From: Actinoallomurus liliacearum
Lineage (GTDB): Bacteria > Actinomycetota > Actinomycetes > Streptosporangiales > Streptosporangiaceae
NCBI RefSeq assembly: GCF_039542035.1
Contig: NZ_BAABHJ010000023.1
Coordinates: 310,001-374,000 of the forward strand
Direction of reading: 5' to 3'
DNA: 64,000 nt
This document shows positions 8,613 to 17,332 of the stretch, piece after piece (the stretch's first letter is position 1; the number at the start of each line of letters is the position of its first letter). The notes beneath the pieces were generated by a model. That model did not search any database, had not been told where the DNA came from, and saw only the letters and a program-made list of their open reading frames with translations. Made by a program: the position numbers and the translations under genes.

Positions 8613-9095
8613 GTGACCGACCCCGCGCGGGCCCGAAAGCTCGCCGATCGCATTCAGCAGATCGTCGCGGAGATGCTGGAGCGGCGGATCAAGGATCCGC
8701 GGCTCGGTTTCGTGACCGTGACGGACACCAGGCTGACCAACGACCTGCGGGACGCGACGGTCTACTACACCGTGTACGGCAGTGACGCCGAGCGCGCCGA
8801 CAGCGCCGCGGCGCTGGAGAGCGCCAAGGGCGTCATCCGCTCGGAGGTGGGCAAGCGCACCGGCGTGCGGCACACGCCCAGCCTGACCTTCGTGCCGGAC
8901 GCGCTGCCGGAGAACGCCCGCCAGATCGACGACCTGCTCGCCAAGGCGCGCGCCGCCGACGAGCGGGTGGCCAAGGCGGCCGAGAACGCCCGGCCCGCGG
9001 GTGACGCCAACCCGTACCGGGAGACGCTGATCTCCGGCGATGTTGACGAAACCGACAGCGACGGCGGCGACGACGCGGGATACTCCCGGTCGTGA
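8613..9095 (+). CDS. rbfA: Ribosome-binding factor A
   Basis: RbfA binds the 16S rRNA 5' helix region of the 30S precursor and is needed for its maturation. The start is GTG 8613, preceded by GGAGGAAC; this gives 160 residues. The KH-like core contains RIQQIVAEMLERRIKDPRLG and DLRDATVYYTVYG. The C-terminal tail is acidic (GDVDETDSDGGDD). Its stop overlaps the next gene's GTG. Confidence 0.97.
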   Translation: MTDPARARKLADRIQQIVAEMLERRIKDPRLGFVTVTDTRLTNDLRDATVYYTVYGSDAERADSAAALESAKGVIRSEVGKRTGVRHTPSLTFVPDALPENARQIDDLLAKARAADERVAKAAENARPAGDANPYRETLISGDVDETDSDGGDDAGYSRS

Positions 9096-10120
9096 GCTCC
9101 GCGCCGGGTAAGGTCCCAGCCATCGCCGCCGACGAGTGGGCCAGGGCGGTCGACGCGATCCAGCGGGCCGACGAGGTCTGCCTCGCCTGCCACGTCTGCC
9201 CGGACGGCGACGCGCTGGGTTCGATGCTGGCGTTCGCGCAGGCGCTGCGCGTGCTGGGCAAGGCGTTCACGGCCTCGTTCGGTGACGCGTTCGTCGTACC
9301 GCGGATCCTGCGCTTCCTGCCCGGCCTCGACCTGCTCACCGACCCGGCCGACTTCCCCGCCGAGCCGGACGTGATGATCACGTTCGACGCGGCGAGCAGC
9401 GACCGCCTCGGCACGCTCGCCGCCAACGCGGGCAAGGCCGGGGAGCTGATCGTCATGGACCATCACGCGTCCAACACGCGGTTCGGCACCACGCACCTGG
9501 TCGACCCCGGCGCGGCGGCCACGGCCGTGGTCGCCGAGCACCTCATCGACCTGCTCGGGGTGCCGCTCACCCACGACATCGCGCTGGACCTGTACGTCGG
9601 GCTGGTCACCGACACCGGCTCGTTCAAGTACCGCTCCACGACGCCGGAGGTCCACGCCCTCGCGCAGCGGCTGATGGCGACGGGCATCCGGCCCGAGCGG
9701 GTCGCCCGCGAGGTGTGGGACCGCGCGCCGTTCGGCTACCTGCCCGTGCTGGCGGCCGCGCTGGGCCGGGCCCGGTTGGAGCCGGACGTCGCGAACGGGC
9801 TGGGCCTGGTCTGGACGACCGTGACCCGCGCCGACCGCGCCGCCCACGACCTCCCGTACGACCTGCTGGAAGGCGTCATCGACGTCGTCCGCCGGACGGA
9901 CGAGGCGGAGGTCGCCGTCGTCTTCAAGGAGGACGACGAGGGCGCCTGGCAGGTGTCGACGCGGTCCAAGGGCCGCATCGACGTCGGATCGGCCTGCGTG
10001 GCCCTCGGTGGCGGTGGCCACCGGATGGCGGCGGGATTCACCCTGCACGGCGAGGTGGAGCCGGCCGTCGAGCGGCTGCGCGACCTCCTGACCGAGAACG
10101 AGGTAGCGGCACGCCCATGA
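9092..10120 (+). CDS. DHH/DHHA1 phosphoesterase, NrnA-like (nanoRNase/pAp phosphatase)
   Basis: Members of this family degrade very short RNAs and/or dephosphorylate 3'-phosphoadenosine 5'-phosphate. The 342-residue protein overlaps rbfA by GTGA. Catalytic motifs are visible: HVCPDGDALGS (about 35-45), VMITFDAAS (about 92), the DHH motif IVMDHHAS (about 123), LYVGLVTDTGSF (about 168), and the DHHA1 substrate-binding motif GGGGHRMAAG (about 307). Placement between rbfA and truB is typical. Which of the two activities dominates cannot be told from sequence. Confidence 0.93.
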   Translation: MSSAPGKVPAIAADEWARAVDAIQRADEVCLACHVCPDGDALGSMLAFAQALRVLGKAFTASFGDAFVVPRILRFLPGLDLLTDPADFPAEPDVMITFDAASSDRLGTLAANAGKAGELIVMDHHASNTRFGTTHLVDPGAAATAVVAEHLIDLLGVPLTHDIALDLYVGLVTDTGSFKYRSTTPEVHALAQRLMATGIRPERVAREVWDRAPFGYLPVLAAALGRARLEPDVANGLGLVWTTVTRADRAAHDLPYDLLEGVIDVVRRTDEAEVAVVFKEDDEGAWQVSTRSKGRIDVGSACVALGGGGHRMAAGFTLHGEVEPAVERLRDLLTENEVAARP

Positions 10121-10983
10121 ACGGACTTGTCATCGTCGACAAGCCGGCCGGCTGGACCTCCCACGACGTCGTGGGCAAGATGCGCCGGCTGGCGGGCACC
10201 CGCCGCGTAGGACACGCCGGCACGCTCGACCCCATGGCGACCGGTGTCCTGGTCATCGGGGTGGAGAAGGCCACCCGGCTGCTCGGGCACCTGGCACTGA
10301 CCGAGAAGACGTACGAGGCGGTCATCCGGCTCGGGCAGTCGACCAACACCGACGACGCCGAGGGCGAACTCACCGCCGCGGCCTCCGCGGCGGAGGTGAC
10401 CGAGGACGCCGTGCGCAACGCCGTCGTCGACCTGACCGGGCCGATCGAGCAGATCCCCCCGCAGGTCAGCGCGATAAAGGTGAACGGCAAGCGCGCCTAC
10501 AAGCGGGCCCGCGCCGGCGAGGAGGTCGAGCTCAAGCCGCGGCCCGTCACCGTGTACGAGTTCGGGATCGGCGAGCTGCGCCCCGAGGGCGACCTGCTGG
10601 ACGTCCCCGCGACGATCACCTGCTCGAGCGGCACCTACATCCGGGCGCTGGCCCGCGACCTGGGGACGGCCCTGGGGGTCGGCGGCCACCTGACCGCGCT
10701 GCGCCGCACCCGCGTCGGCCCGTACGACCTGTCGATGGCGCACACGGTGGACCAGCTCGCCGAGAAGCTCACCATGCTGCCGATGGAGGAGGCCGTGGCC
10801 GCCGCGTTCCCGCGGATGGACGTCTCCGAGGACGACGCGCGCAAGGTCGCGCACGGCGGCACGCTGGCCGCCACCGGGCTCGGCCAGGGCCCGATCGGGG
10901 TCTTCGCCCCCGACGGAACCCTGCTGGCCCTCGTCGAGGAGCACGGCCCGGTCGCCAAGCCCCTCGCCGTCTTCGTGTCCTGA
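10117..10983 (+). CDS. truB: tRNA pseudouridine(55) synthase TruB
   Basis: TruB makes pseudouridine 55 in the T-loop of tRNAs. The 288-residue product starts at ATG 10117, overlapping the previous stop (ATGA). It begins LVIVDKPAGWTSHDVV, has the catalytic-Asp motif GHAGTLDPMATG (Asp about residue 38), then KTYEAVIRLG and IRALARDLG, and ends with a TruB C-terminal domain. It closes the run of overlapping genes from rbfA. Confidence 0.97.
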   Translation: MNGLVIVDKPAGWTSHDVVGKMRRLAGTRRVGHAGTLDPMATGVLVIGVEKATRLLGHLALTEKTYEAVIRLGQSTNTDDAEGELTAAASAAEVTEDAVRNAVVDLTGPIEQIPPQVSAIKVNGKRAYKRARAGEEVELKPRPVTVYEFGIGELRPEGDLLDVPATITCSSGTYIRALARDLGTALGVGGHLTALRRTRVGPYDLSMAHTVDQLAEKLTMLPMEEAVAAAFPRMDVSEDDARKVAHGGTLAATGLGQGPIGVFAPDGTLLALVEEHGPVAKPLAVFVS

Positions 10984-11028
10984 CCCGGCGCGCCGTCCGG
11001 TCACGTCGCGCGCACCGCGAGGCGGACC

Positions 11029-11568
11029 TCAGTCGGCGGTGCGGCGGCGGGCGCGGTAGGCGGCGACGTTCGTACGGTTCGCGCAGGCGTCGGAGCAGAA
11101 GCGCCGCCGTCCGCCCCGCGAGTCGTCGGCGTACACCCGGTCGCAGTCCGCGGCCGCGCACACGCCGATCCGGTCGAGGCCGTGGTCGCACAGCAGCTCG
11201 GCGAGGTTCATCAGCGTCGTCGCGCGGACCCGGTGCGCCAGCTCGACCTCGGGCGGCGCGTAGTGGACGTGCAGCCCCAGCTCGTCGTGGTCGGCCAGGT
11301 GCGGGTGCATCGGCACGTCCGACAGCAGCCCGTTGAGCAGCGTGACGGCCGTGTCGAGGCTCTCGGCCTCGAAGAAGGGACGCAGCGCCCGGGCCCAGGG
11401 CCGCAATGCCGCCGCGGTCGCCGGGGTGAAGCGCTGCACGAAGAATCCGTGCTCGGCGAGGACCGCCCGCAGCGCGTCGTCGCCGGCGTCCCCGTCATGG
11501 CTCGTGACCGCGTTGACGAGCGCGGCGGCGGCGCCGACGCCATGGCTCTTGTAGCCCGTAATCCGCAT
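11029..11568 (-). CDS. CGNR zinc-finger / ABATE domain protein
   Basis: The 179-residue protein has an ABATE-type N-terminal domain, with a length and Leu/Ala pattern like family members (AALVNAVTSHDG near residue 15), and a C-terminal zinc finger: CAAADCDRVYADDS then RRFCSDACANRTNVAAYRARR. The finger carries an ANRTN variant of the CGNR signature. These proteins are thought to be DNA-binding regulators. The gene is convergent with truB. A second CGNR gene lies at 33763. Target unknown. Confidence 0.85.
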   Translation of the reverse strand: MRITGYKSHGVGAAAALVNAVTSHDGDAGDDALRAVLAEHGFFVQRFTPATAAALRPWARALRPFFEAESLDTAVTLLNGLLSDVPMHPHLADHDELGLHVHYAPPEVELAHRVRATTLMNLAELLCDHGLDRIGVCAAADCDRVYADDSRGGRRRFCSDACANRTNVAAYRARRRTAD

Positions 11569-11653
11569 TGCCGCATTTTCCCGTATATGAGAAGCTGTAA
11601 GCGTCTTCTCAATCTAAAGGCTTACACGACGCGACGCATAGGTGGAATCCCTC

Positions 11654-11809
11654 GTGAGCGAGTGCCCGACCTGCGGCTGGCCCGGCTCGGACGTGTGCGA
11701 GGTGCTGTCCCGGCACCTCACATCGGAAGGCGTCGTGACCTACAGCCGGTGCGTCTGCGGCGAGGTCCAGGTCCGCCTGCGCCCGTACGCGGCCGATCGT
11801 CCGGTCTAG
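11654..11809 (+). CDS. Small zinc-ribbon-like protein
   Basis: A 51-codon frame from GTG 11654 encodes SECPTCGWPGSD, a middle helix, and SRCVCGEVQVRLRP. The two pairs CxxC and CxC, spaced about 29 residues apart, look like a zinc ribbon. An in-frame GTG four codons upstream (11642) is an alternative start. It is divergent from the CGNR gene, and its TAG shares the CTAG palindrome with the stop of the convergent glycosyltransferase gene. Function unknown; it is below the size most gene finders accept. Confidence 0.5.
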   Translation: MSECPTCGWPGSDVCEVLSRHLTSEGVVTYSRCVCGEVQVRLRPYAADRPV

Positions 11810-13203
11810 GCGAGCGTCTTCAGCCGCGGCCAGAGCCGGTCCCAGGACACGCGCTGACCCCGGCAGATCCAGATCGGCCGGCCCTGCTCCTCGTTGTGGA
11901 TCCCCACGCCGTCGTCCACGCGCCCGGCGACCTGGACGTCCGACCAGTACGGGGTGAGCTGGTCGCGGGACGCCCGCACGACGATCACCGGAGCACCGTC
12001 GTCCGCCGGCCGGCCGAGGTACCACATCCCGTTGTGGCCGCTGTAGGCCTTCGGAAGGCCGTACGCCGCGCCGTACCGGTCGATCGCCCCGGCGACGCCG
12101 TAGTCGCCCGCCAGGATGACGTAGCCCGGGCGGTACACCTTGGCGACCGCCGCCGTGAGCTCCGGCCAGCCGACGGTCTCGCGGGCGTCGTAACCGATCG
12201 CCGCCTCCGGCGTCGCGTGCAGGGTCCGCAACGGATAGACCGGCAGCAGCAGGCCGACGGTCGTGAGCGCCACGACGCCGAACATCACCCACCGAAGCCG
12301 CCACCGCTCGGCCACCTGCGCGCCGGCGGCCCACAGCGCCGGGTACGCGCCCATCATGTAGTAGTGCTTCCCGCCGGTGATCAGGAAGACGACGAGTAGC
12401 GCGGCGTACGCCCAGACGAACAGGCGCCATGGCCCGTGCCACAGCCGTACGAGCCCGGCGATCCAGATCGGCGCCGTGAAGACGCCCGTGTCGATCACCT
12501 GCCAGGGCAGGAAGCCCGGCCGGCCGCCGTCGGTGCCCTTGGCCGCGATGACCCGGCCCATCTCGAGCTGCGGCCAGCCGTGCCGGGCCTGCCACCACAG
12601 GCCCGGCAGCGCGGCGAGCACGGCGACCGCCGCGCCGGCGTAGAGCAGCGGGCGGCGCAGCAGCTCCCGGGGACCGGCCAGCAGCACCCCGACGGCCAGC
12701 GCGGCGAGGAAGAACACGATCAGGAACTTGATCTGCAGCGCGACGGCGGCGACGAGGCCGACGCCGAGCAGCAGGCGGTCGTCCCGGACCCGTACCCAGC
12801 GGGTCACCAGGAAGGTCACCGCGGTCCAGGCCACGATGTCGAAGATGGTCGGCTGCATGAGGTGCCCACCGACCGCCAAGGCGGGCGTGACCGCCCAGGC
12901 CAGCGCGGCGACCGTCTGGGCGCGCCGACCGCCGCCCATCTCCCGGGCGATCAGCGCGGTCAGTACGACGCCCGCCATGAACGCCAGCGTCGCGGGCAGG
13001 CGCAGGAGCATCAGCGAGCCTCCGGCGACCGCGGCGTACAGCGGGACCAGCGGCGGCTGGTCCGGGTACCCCCACGCCGGATGGGCGCCGATGACGCGGA
13101 AGTAGAGTTCGTCGCGGTGATAGCCGTACCGGGCGCTCAGCGCGGTCAGTACGACGCCGGCCGCGATGCCGACCGTCAAGACGGGTCTCCAGGCGAGGGG
13201 CAT
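11806..13203 (-). CDS. Membrane glycosyltransferase, GT39 (PMT)-like
   Basis: Starting at ATG 13203 the product is 465 residues with about ten hydrophobic segments. The first periplasmic loop contains SARYGYHRDELYFRV and PDQPPLVPL; the acidic DE there matches the catalytic region of GT-C fold enzymes using polyprenyl-phosphate sugars. It has a C-terminal extracytoplasmic domain (about 340-465) without membrane segments. The family transfers mannose or other sugars to proteins or lipids on the outer face of the membrane; the acceptor is not deducible. The frame is open far upstream over ribF, so the later start was chosen. Confidence 0.8.
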   Translation of the reverse strand: MPLAWRPVLTVGIAAGVVLTALSARYGYHRDELYFRVIGAHPAWGYPDQPPLVPLYAAVAGGSLMLLRLPATLAFMAGVVLTALIAREMGGGRRAQTVAALAWAVTPALAVGGHLMQPTIFDIVAWTAVTFLVTRWVRVRDDRLLLGVGLVAAVALQIKFLIVFFLAALAVGVLLAGPRELLRRPLLYAGAAVAVLAALPGLWWQARHGWPQLEMGRVIAAKGTDGGRPGFLPWQVIDTGVFTAPIWIAGLVRLWHGPWRLFVWAYAALLVVFLITGGKHYYMMGAYPALWAAGAQVAERWRLRWVMFGVVALTTVGLLLPVYPLRTLHATPEAAIGYDARETVGWPELTAAVAKVYRPGYVILAGDYGVAGAIDRYGAAYGLPKAYSGHNGMWYLGRPADDGAPVIVVRASRDQLTPYWSDVQVAGRVDDGVGIHNEEQGRPIWICRGQRVSWDRLWPRLKTLA

Positions 13204-13279
13204 GGCCTGATCATGAGTCGAAACCGATCCGCTGTCACCGGTGTGGCAGGCTTTAGACGACCGCGAAAGGGGTGGGCAG

Positions 13280-14248
13280 GTGCGACGCTGGCATGGCCTC
13301 GACGAGGTTCCCGCCGACTGGGGCAGGTCCGTCGTCACCATCGGGGTGTTCGACGGGGTGCACCGGGGACACCAGCGCATCGTCGCCCGGGCCTCGGAGT
13401 TCGCGCGCGAGCTGGGACTGCCCTCGGTGGTGATCACGTTCGATCCGCATCCGGACGAGGTCGTCCGGCCCGGCACGCACCCGCCGCTGCTGTGCTCGCC
13501 GAAGCGGCGCGCCGAGCTGCTCGCGGGCCTCGGGGCCGACGCCGTGATGATCCTGCCGTTCACGCTGGAGCTGTCCCGGATGGGGCCCGACGAGTTCGTC
13601 CAGTCGGTCCTCGTCGACCGGCTGCACGCGGCCCGCGTCGTCGTGGGGGAGGACTTCCGCTTCGGCCACAAGGCGCGCGGTGACGTCGCCCTGCTGCGGG
13701 AGCTGGGCGACAAGTACGACTTCGAGGCGGAGGGCGTCCCGCTGGTCGCCAACGGCGAGCCGATCTCCTCGACCCGGATCCGCGAGCGGCTCTCCGCCGG
13801 AGACGTCGACGGCGCGGCGCAGCTGCTCGGCCGCCCGCACCGGGTGGAGGGCGTCGTCGTACGCGGGGCGCGGCGCGGCCGTGAGCTGGGCTTCCCGACC
13901 GCGAACCTGGAGACGCCGTCGCACACGGCCATCCCCAGCGACGGGGTGTACGCCGGCTACCTGAACTGCGCCGGCTACGGGCGGGCGCGAAACGACGACT
14001 CGGCCGGGTTCCCGGACGCCTGCTGGCCGGCGGCGATCTCCATCGGCACGAACCCGACGTTCGAGGGTCAGGAGCGCACGGTCGAGGCGTACGCCCTGGA
14101 TCGCGACGACCTCGACCTGTACGGCGAGCACGTGAGCGTCGACTTCGCGGTCCGGCTGCGGGACACGCTGAAGTTCGATTCGATCGAATCCCTCATCGAC
14201 CAGATGCGCCGCGACGTCGAACGCGCCCGGGAGATCACCGGTTCCTGA
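13280..14248 (+). CDS. ribF: Bifunctional riboflavin kinase / FAD synthetase
   Basis: RibF phosphorylates riboflavin to FMN and adenylates it to FAD. Start GTG 13280 follows AAAGGGG and gives 322 residues beginning RRWHGLDEVPADWG. The N-terminal nucleotidyltransferase has GVFDGVHRGHQ (about 22) and ISSTRIRERLSAGD (about 168); the C-terminal kinase has GRELGFPTANL (about 204) and a GTNPTF motif. The protein also has a short insertion (GYGRARNDDSAG) within the kinase domain. Located just before rpsO as in other actinomycetes. Confidence 0.96.
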   Translation: MRRWHGLDEVPADWGRSVVTIGVFDGVHRGHQRIVARASEFARELGLPSVVITFDPHPDEVVRPGTHPPLLCSPKRRAELLAGLGADAVMILPFTLELSRMGPDEFVQSVLVDRLHAARVVVGEDFRFGHKARGDVALLRELGDKYDFEAEGVPLVANGEPISSTRIRERLSAGDVDGAAQLLGRPHRVEGVVVRGARRGRELGFPTANLETPSHTAIPSDGVYAGYLNCAGYGRARNDDSAGFPDACWPAAISIGTNPTFEGQERTVEAYALDRDDLDLYGEHVSVDFAVRLRDTLKFDSIESLIDQMRRDVERAREITGS

Positions 14249-14488
14249 CCGGGCGGAGGCGTCGGGGGAACATCCCGGCGGACACCCGCGTTAGCTTGGT
14301 AATGGGCTGCCCGGCATGACGTGGTACCGTGATTTGCCGCTGGGGAAGTGACCGGCAGTAGTCGGCTGCCCCCGCGCAGGGCGATACGGCTCGACCCGAG
14401 TCGTGGCCCCTCCACTCGGGAGACTGTGGGTACGCATGGTTCCCGGGTGCGTTCCAAATGATCGCGTACCCGAACGAGAAGGAGAGCC

Positions 14489-14758
14489 GTGTCGTTGGAC
14501 ACCGCCACCAAGAAGCAGATCATGGCCGAGTACGCCACCGTCGAGGGTGACACCGGGTCGCCCGAGGTTCAGGTAGCGCTGCTCACCAAGCGGATCAACG
14601 AGCTCACCGAGCACCTGAAGACGCACAAGCACGACCACCACAGCCGTCGTGGCCTGCTTCTGATGGTCGGCCGCCGCCGCCGTCTTCTGGGATACCTGCA
14701 GAAGAAGGACATCAACCGGTACCGGCAGCTGATCGAGCGCCTCGGCCTCCGCCGATAG
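14489..14758 (+). CDS. rpsO: 30S ribosomal protein S15
   Basis: An 89-residue S15 starting at GTG 14489 after AAGGAGAG. It contains the conserved EYATVEGDTGSPEVQVALLT and HKHDHHSRRGLL segments and ends in LGLRR. S15 binds 16S rRNA in the platform. A 240-bp leader upstream carries no other gene and may hold the rpsO promoter. rpsO is followed by a strong hairpin and then pnp. Confidence 0.98.
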   Translation: MSLDTATKKQIMAEYATVEGDTGSPEVQVALLTKRINELTEHLKTHKHDHHSRRGLLLMVGRRRRLLGYLQKKDINRYRQLIERLGLRR

Positions 14759-14765
14759 CGTCCGG

Positions 14766-14790
14766 GAGGGAGCGGCCATGCCGCTCCCTC
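14766..14790 (+). ncRNA. rpsO-pnp intergenic hairpin
   Basis: An 11-bp perfect stem GAGGGAGCGGC / GCCGCTCCCTC with a CAT loop lies eight bases after rpsO. In Streptomyces the equivalent hairpin between rpsO and pnp is an RNase III processing site through which polynucleotide phosphorylase production is controlled. That role here is inferred by position. It could also act as a partial terminator; there is no T-run. Confidence 0.7.
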
Positions 14791-14974
14791 TCTTCGTATA
14801 ACTCCACAGACCCGCGCGGCCGCCCCTACGGTGCGTCGGGGGCCGGTCCTCGGTAGTGGCCCTCGGATCGAGACGGATCCGACGGCTTCGATCGAAGACC
14901 GGCACCTCTTACCAGAGCGCTGCACCTCCGGGTACGCGTGCGGGTTCACCCAAAACCCGAGGAGGTTTCACATC

Positions 14975-17332
14975 GTGGATGGTGTGAAGAGCGCCGAAGC
15001 CGTCATCGACAACGGCAAGTTCGGCGAACGCAAGATCCGATTCGAAACGGGCCGACTCGCCCGTCAGGCGTCCGGTTCGGCCGTCGCCTACCTCGACGAC
15101 GAGACGATGGTGCTGTCCGCCACCACCGCGTCGAAGAAGCCGAAGGAGAACCTCGACTTCTTCCCGCTCACCGTCGACGTCGAGGAGCGCATGTACGCCG
15201 CCGGGCGCATCCCCGGCTCGTTCTTCCGCCGCGAGGGCCGGCCGAGCGAGGACGCCGTCCTCACCTGCCGGCTGATCGACCGGCCGCTGCGCCCCTCGTT
15301 CAAGAAGGGCCTGCGCAACGAGATCCAGGTCGTCGAGACGATCCTGGCCCTGCACCCGGATCACCTGTACGACGTCGTCGCGATCAACGCCGCGTCCATG
15401 TCGACGCAGCTCGCGGGCCTGCCGTTCTCCGGCCCGATCGGCGGCGTGCGCGTCGCGCTGATCGAGGGCCAGTGGGTGGCGTTCCCGACCCACTCGGAGC
15501 TGGAGAACGCCACGTTCGACATGGTCGTCGCGGGCCGCGTGCTCGAGGACGGCGACGTCGCGATCATGATGGTCGAGGCCGAGTCGACCCCCGGCACGCT
15601 CAAGCTCATCGCCGACGGCGCCGTCGCGCCGACCGAGGAGACGGTCGCGGAGGGCCTGGAGGCCGCCAAGCCGTTCATCAAGGTGCTCTGCCAGGCGCAG
15701 AGCCGGCTCGCCGAGGAGGCGGCCAAGGAGACGGCCGAGTACCCGATCTTCCTGGACTACCAGGATGACGTGTACGCCGCCGTGGAGGCCGCGGTCCGCA
15801 CCGAGCTGGCCCAGGCGCTGACGATCGCCGGCAAGCAGGAGCGCGAGAACGAGCTCGACCGCGTCAAGGCCCTGGCGGCCGAGAAGGTCGGCCCGGACTT
15901 CGTCGAGCGCGAGAAGGAGATCGGCGCCGCGTTCCGCGCGCTGACCAAGAAGCTGGTGCGCGAGCGGGTCATCACGGAGCAGGTCCGCATCGACGGCCGT
16001 GGCGTGAAGGACATCCGCCAGCTGACCGCCGAGGTCGGCGTCGTGCCGCGCGTGCACGGCTCGGCGCTGTTCGAGCGCGGCGAGACCCAGATCCTGGGCG
16101 TGACGACGCTGAACATGCTCCGCATGGAGCAGATGATCGACACGCTCAACCCCGATCGCACCAAGCGCTACATGCACAACTACAACTTCCCGCCGTACTC
16201 CACCGGGGAGACCGGCCGCGTCGGCTCGCCGAAGCGGCGCGAGATCGGGCACGGCGCCCTCGCCGAGCGCGCCCTGATCCCGGTGCTGCCGACCCGCGAG
16301 GAGTTCCCGTACGCCATCCGGCAGGTCTCGGAGGCGGTCGGCTCGAACGGCTCCACCTCCATGGGCTCCGTCTGCGCCAGCACGATGTCGCTGCTGTCGG
16401 CCGGCGTGCCGCTCAAGCAGATGGTCGCCGGCATCGCGATGGGCCTGATCAACGAGGGTGACGAGTACGTCACGCTGACCGACATCCTCGGTGCCGAGGA
16501 CGCCTTCGGCGACATGGACTTCAAGGTCGCCGGTACCCGTGACGTGATCACCGCGCTGCAGCTCGACACCAAGCTCGACGGCATCCCGGCGAACGTCCTG
16601 GCCGCCGCGCTCAAGCAGGCCAAGGGCGCCCGGCTGGCGATCCTCGACGTCATGCAGGAGGCCATCGAGGCCCCCGGCGAGATGAGCCCGCACGCGCCGC
16701 GGATCATCACGATCAAGGTCCCGGTCGACAAGATCGGCGAGGTCATCGGCCCCAAGGGCAAGATGATCAACTCGATCCAGGACGACACCGGCGCCGAGAT
16801 CACCATCGAGGACGACGGCACGATCTACGTCGGCGCCACCGACGGCCCGTCCGCTGAGGCCGCGCGGCAGGCGATCAACTCGATCGCCAACCCGCACATG
16901 CCGGAGGTCGGCGAGCGCTACCTCGGCACCGTGGTGAAGACCACCACGTTCGGCGCCTTCGTGTCGCTGCTGCCCGGCAAGGACGGCCTGCTGCACATCT
17001 CCCAGATCCGCAAGCTGCACGGTGGCGGCCGGATCGAGAACATCGACGACGTCATCAAGGTCGCCGACAAGATCCAGGTCGAGGTCACCGAGATCGACCC
17101 CCGCGGCAAGCTGTCGCTGGTGCCGGTCGAGGTGGTCGAGCGGGAGGCCGCGGCCGCGGAGGCCGGCGGCGCCGGTGACGAGGCGGCGGCCCCGTCGTCC
17201 GACGACGCCGAGACCGCCCAGGCCGAGCGTCCGGAGCGCCGCGAGAGCCGCGACGGGGGTGAGCGCCCCCGCCGGCGTCGTACCCGCAGCGGCGGCGGCA
17301 GCGGCCGCGGCGACAGCGACCGCAACTCATGA
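14975..17332 (+). CDS. pnp: Polyribonucleotide nucleotidyltransferase (PNPase)
   Basis: PNPase is a 3'-5' phosphorolytic exoribonuclease and, in actinomycetes, the main RNA 3'-tailing enzyme. Start GTG 14975 lies nine bases after GAGGAGG; the frame is open upstream without a better site. The 785 residues comprise two RNase PH domains (first about 15-235; second about 340-560, with FPPYSTGETGRVGSPKRREIGHG), a KH domain (IGEVIGPKGKMINSIQ, about 585) and an S1 domain (TTTFGAFVSLLPGKDGLLH, about 650). The tail is Ala/Glu-rich then Arg-rich (RPRRRRTRSGGG). Confidence 0.98.
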   Translation: MDGVKSAEAVIDNGKFGERKIRFETGRLARQASGSAVAYLDDETMVLSATTASKKPKENLDFFPLTVDVEERMYAAGRIPGSFFRREGRPSEDAVLTCRLIDRPLRPSFKKGLRNEIQVVETILALHPDHLYDVVAINAASMSTQLAGLPFSGPIGGVRVALIEGQWVAFPTHSELENATFDMVVAGRVLEDGDVAIMMVEAESTPGTLKLIADGAVAPTEETVAEGLEAAKPFIKVLCQAQSRLAEEAAKETAEYPIFLDYQDDVYAAVEAAVRTELAQALTIAGKQERENELDRVKALAAEKVGPDFVEREKEIGAAFRALTKKLVRERVITEQVRIDGRGVKDIRQLTAEVGVVPRVHGSALFERGETQILGVTTLNMLRMEQMIDTLNPDRTKRYMHNYNFPPYSTGETGRVGSPKRREIGHGALAERALIPVLPTREEFPYAIRQVSEAVGSNGSTSMGSVCASTMSLLSAGVPLKQMVAGIAMGLINEGDEYVTLTDILGAEDAFGDMDFKVAGTRDVITALQLDTKLDGIPANVLAAALKQAKGARLAILDVMQEAIEAPGEMSPHAPRIITIKVPVDKIGEVIGPKGKMINSIQDDTGAEITIEDDGTIYVGATDGPSAEAARQAINSIANPHMPEVGERYLGTVVKTTTFGAFVSLLPGKDGLLHISQIRKLHGGGRIENIDDVIKVADKIQVEVTEIDPRGKLSLVPVEVVEREAAAAEAGGAGDEAAAPSSDDAETAQAERPERRESRDGGERPRRRRTRSGGGSGRGDSDRNS

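Noticed and set aside
14766..14790. Simple factor-independent terminator ending rpsO
   Set aside because: No T-run, and the equivalent Streptomyces hairpin is known as an RNase III site; kept as processing hairpin instead.
14909..17020. Long antisense frame over pnp, and similar ones over rnj/ftsK (43216-45945, 44873-47089)
   Set aside because: High-GC third-position bias produces such frames. The opposite strand holds complete conserved genes.
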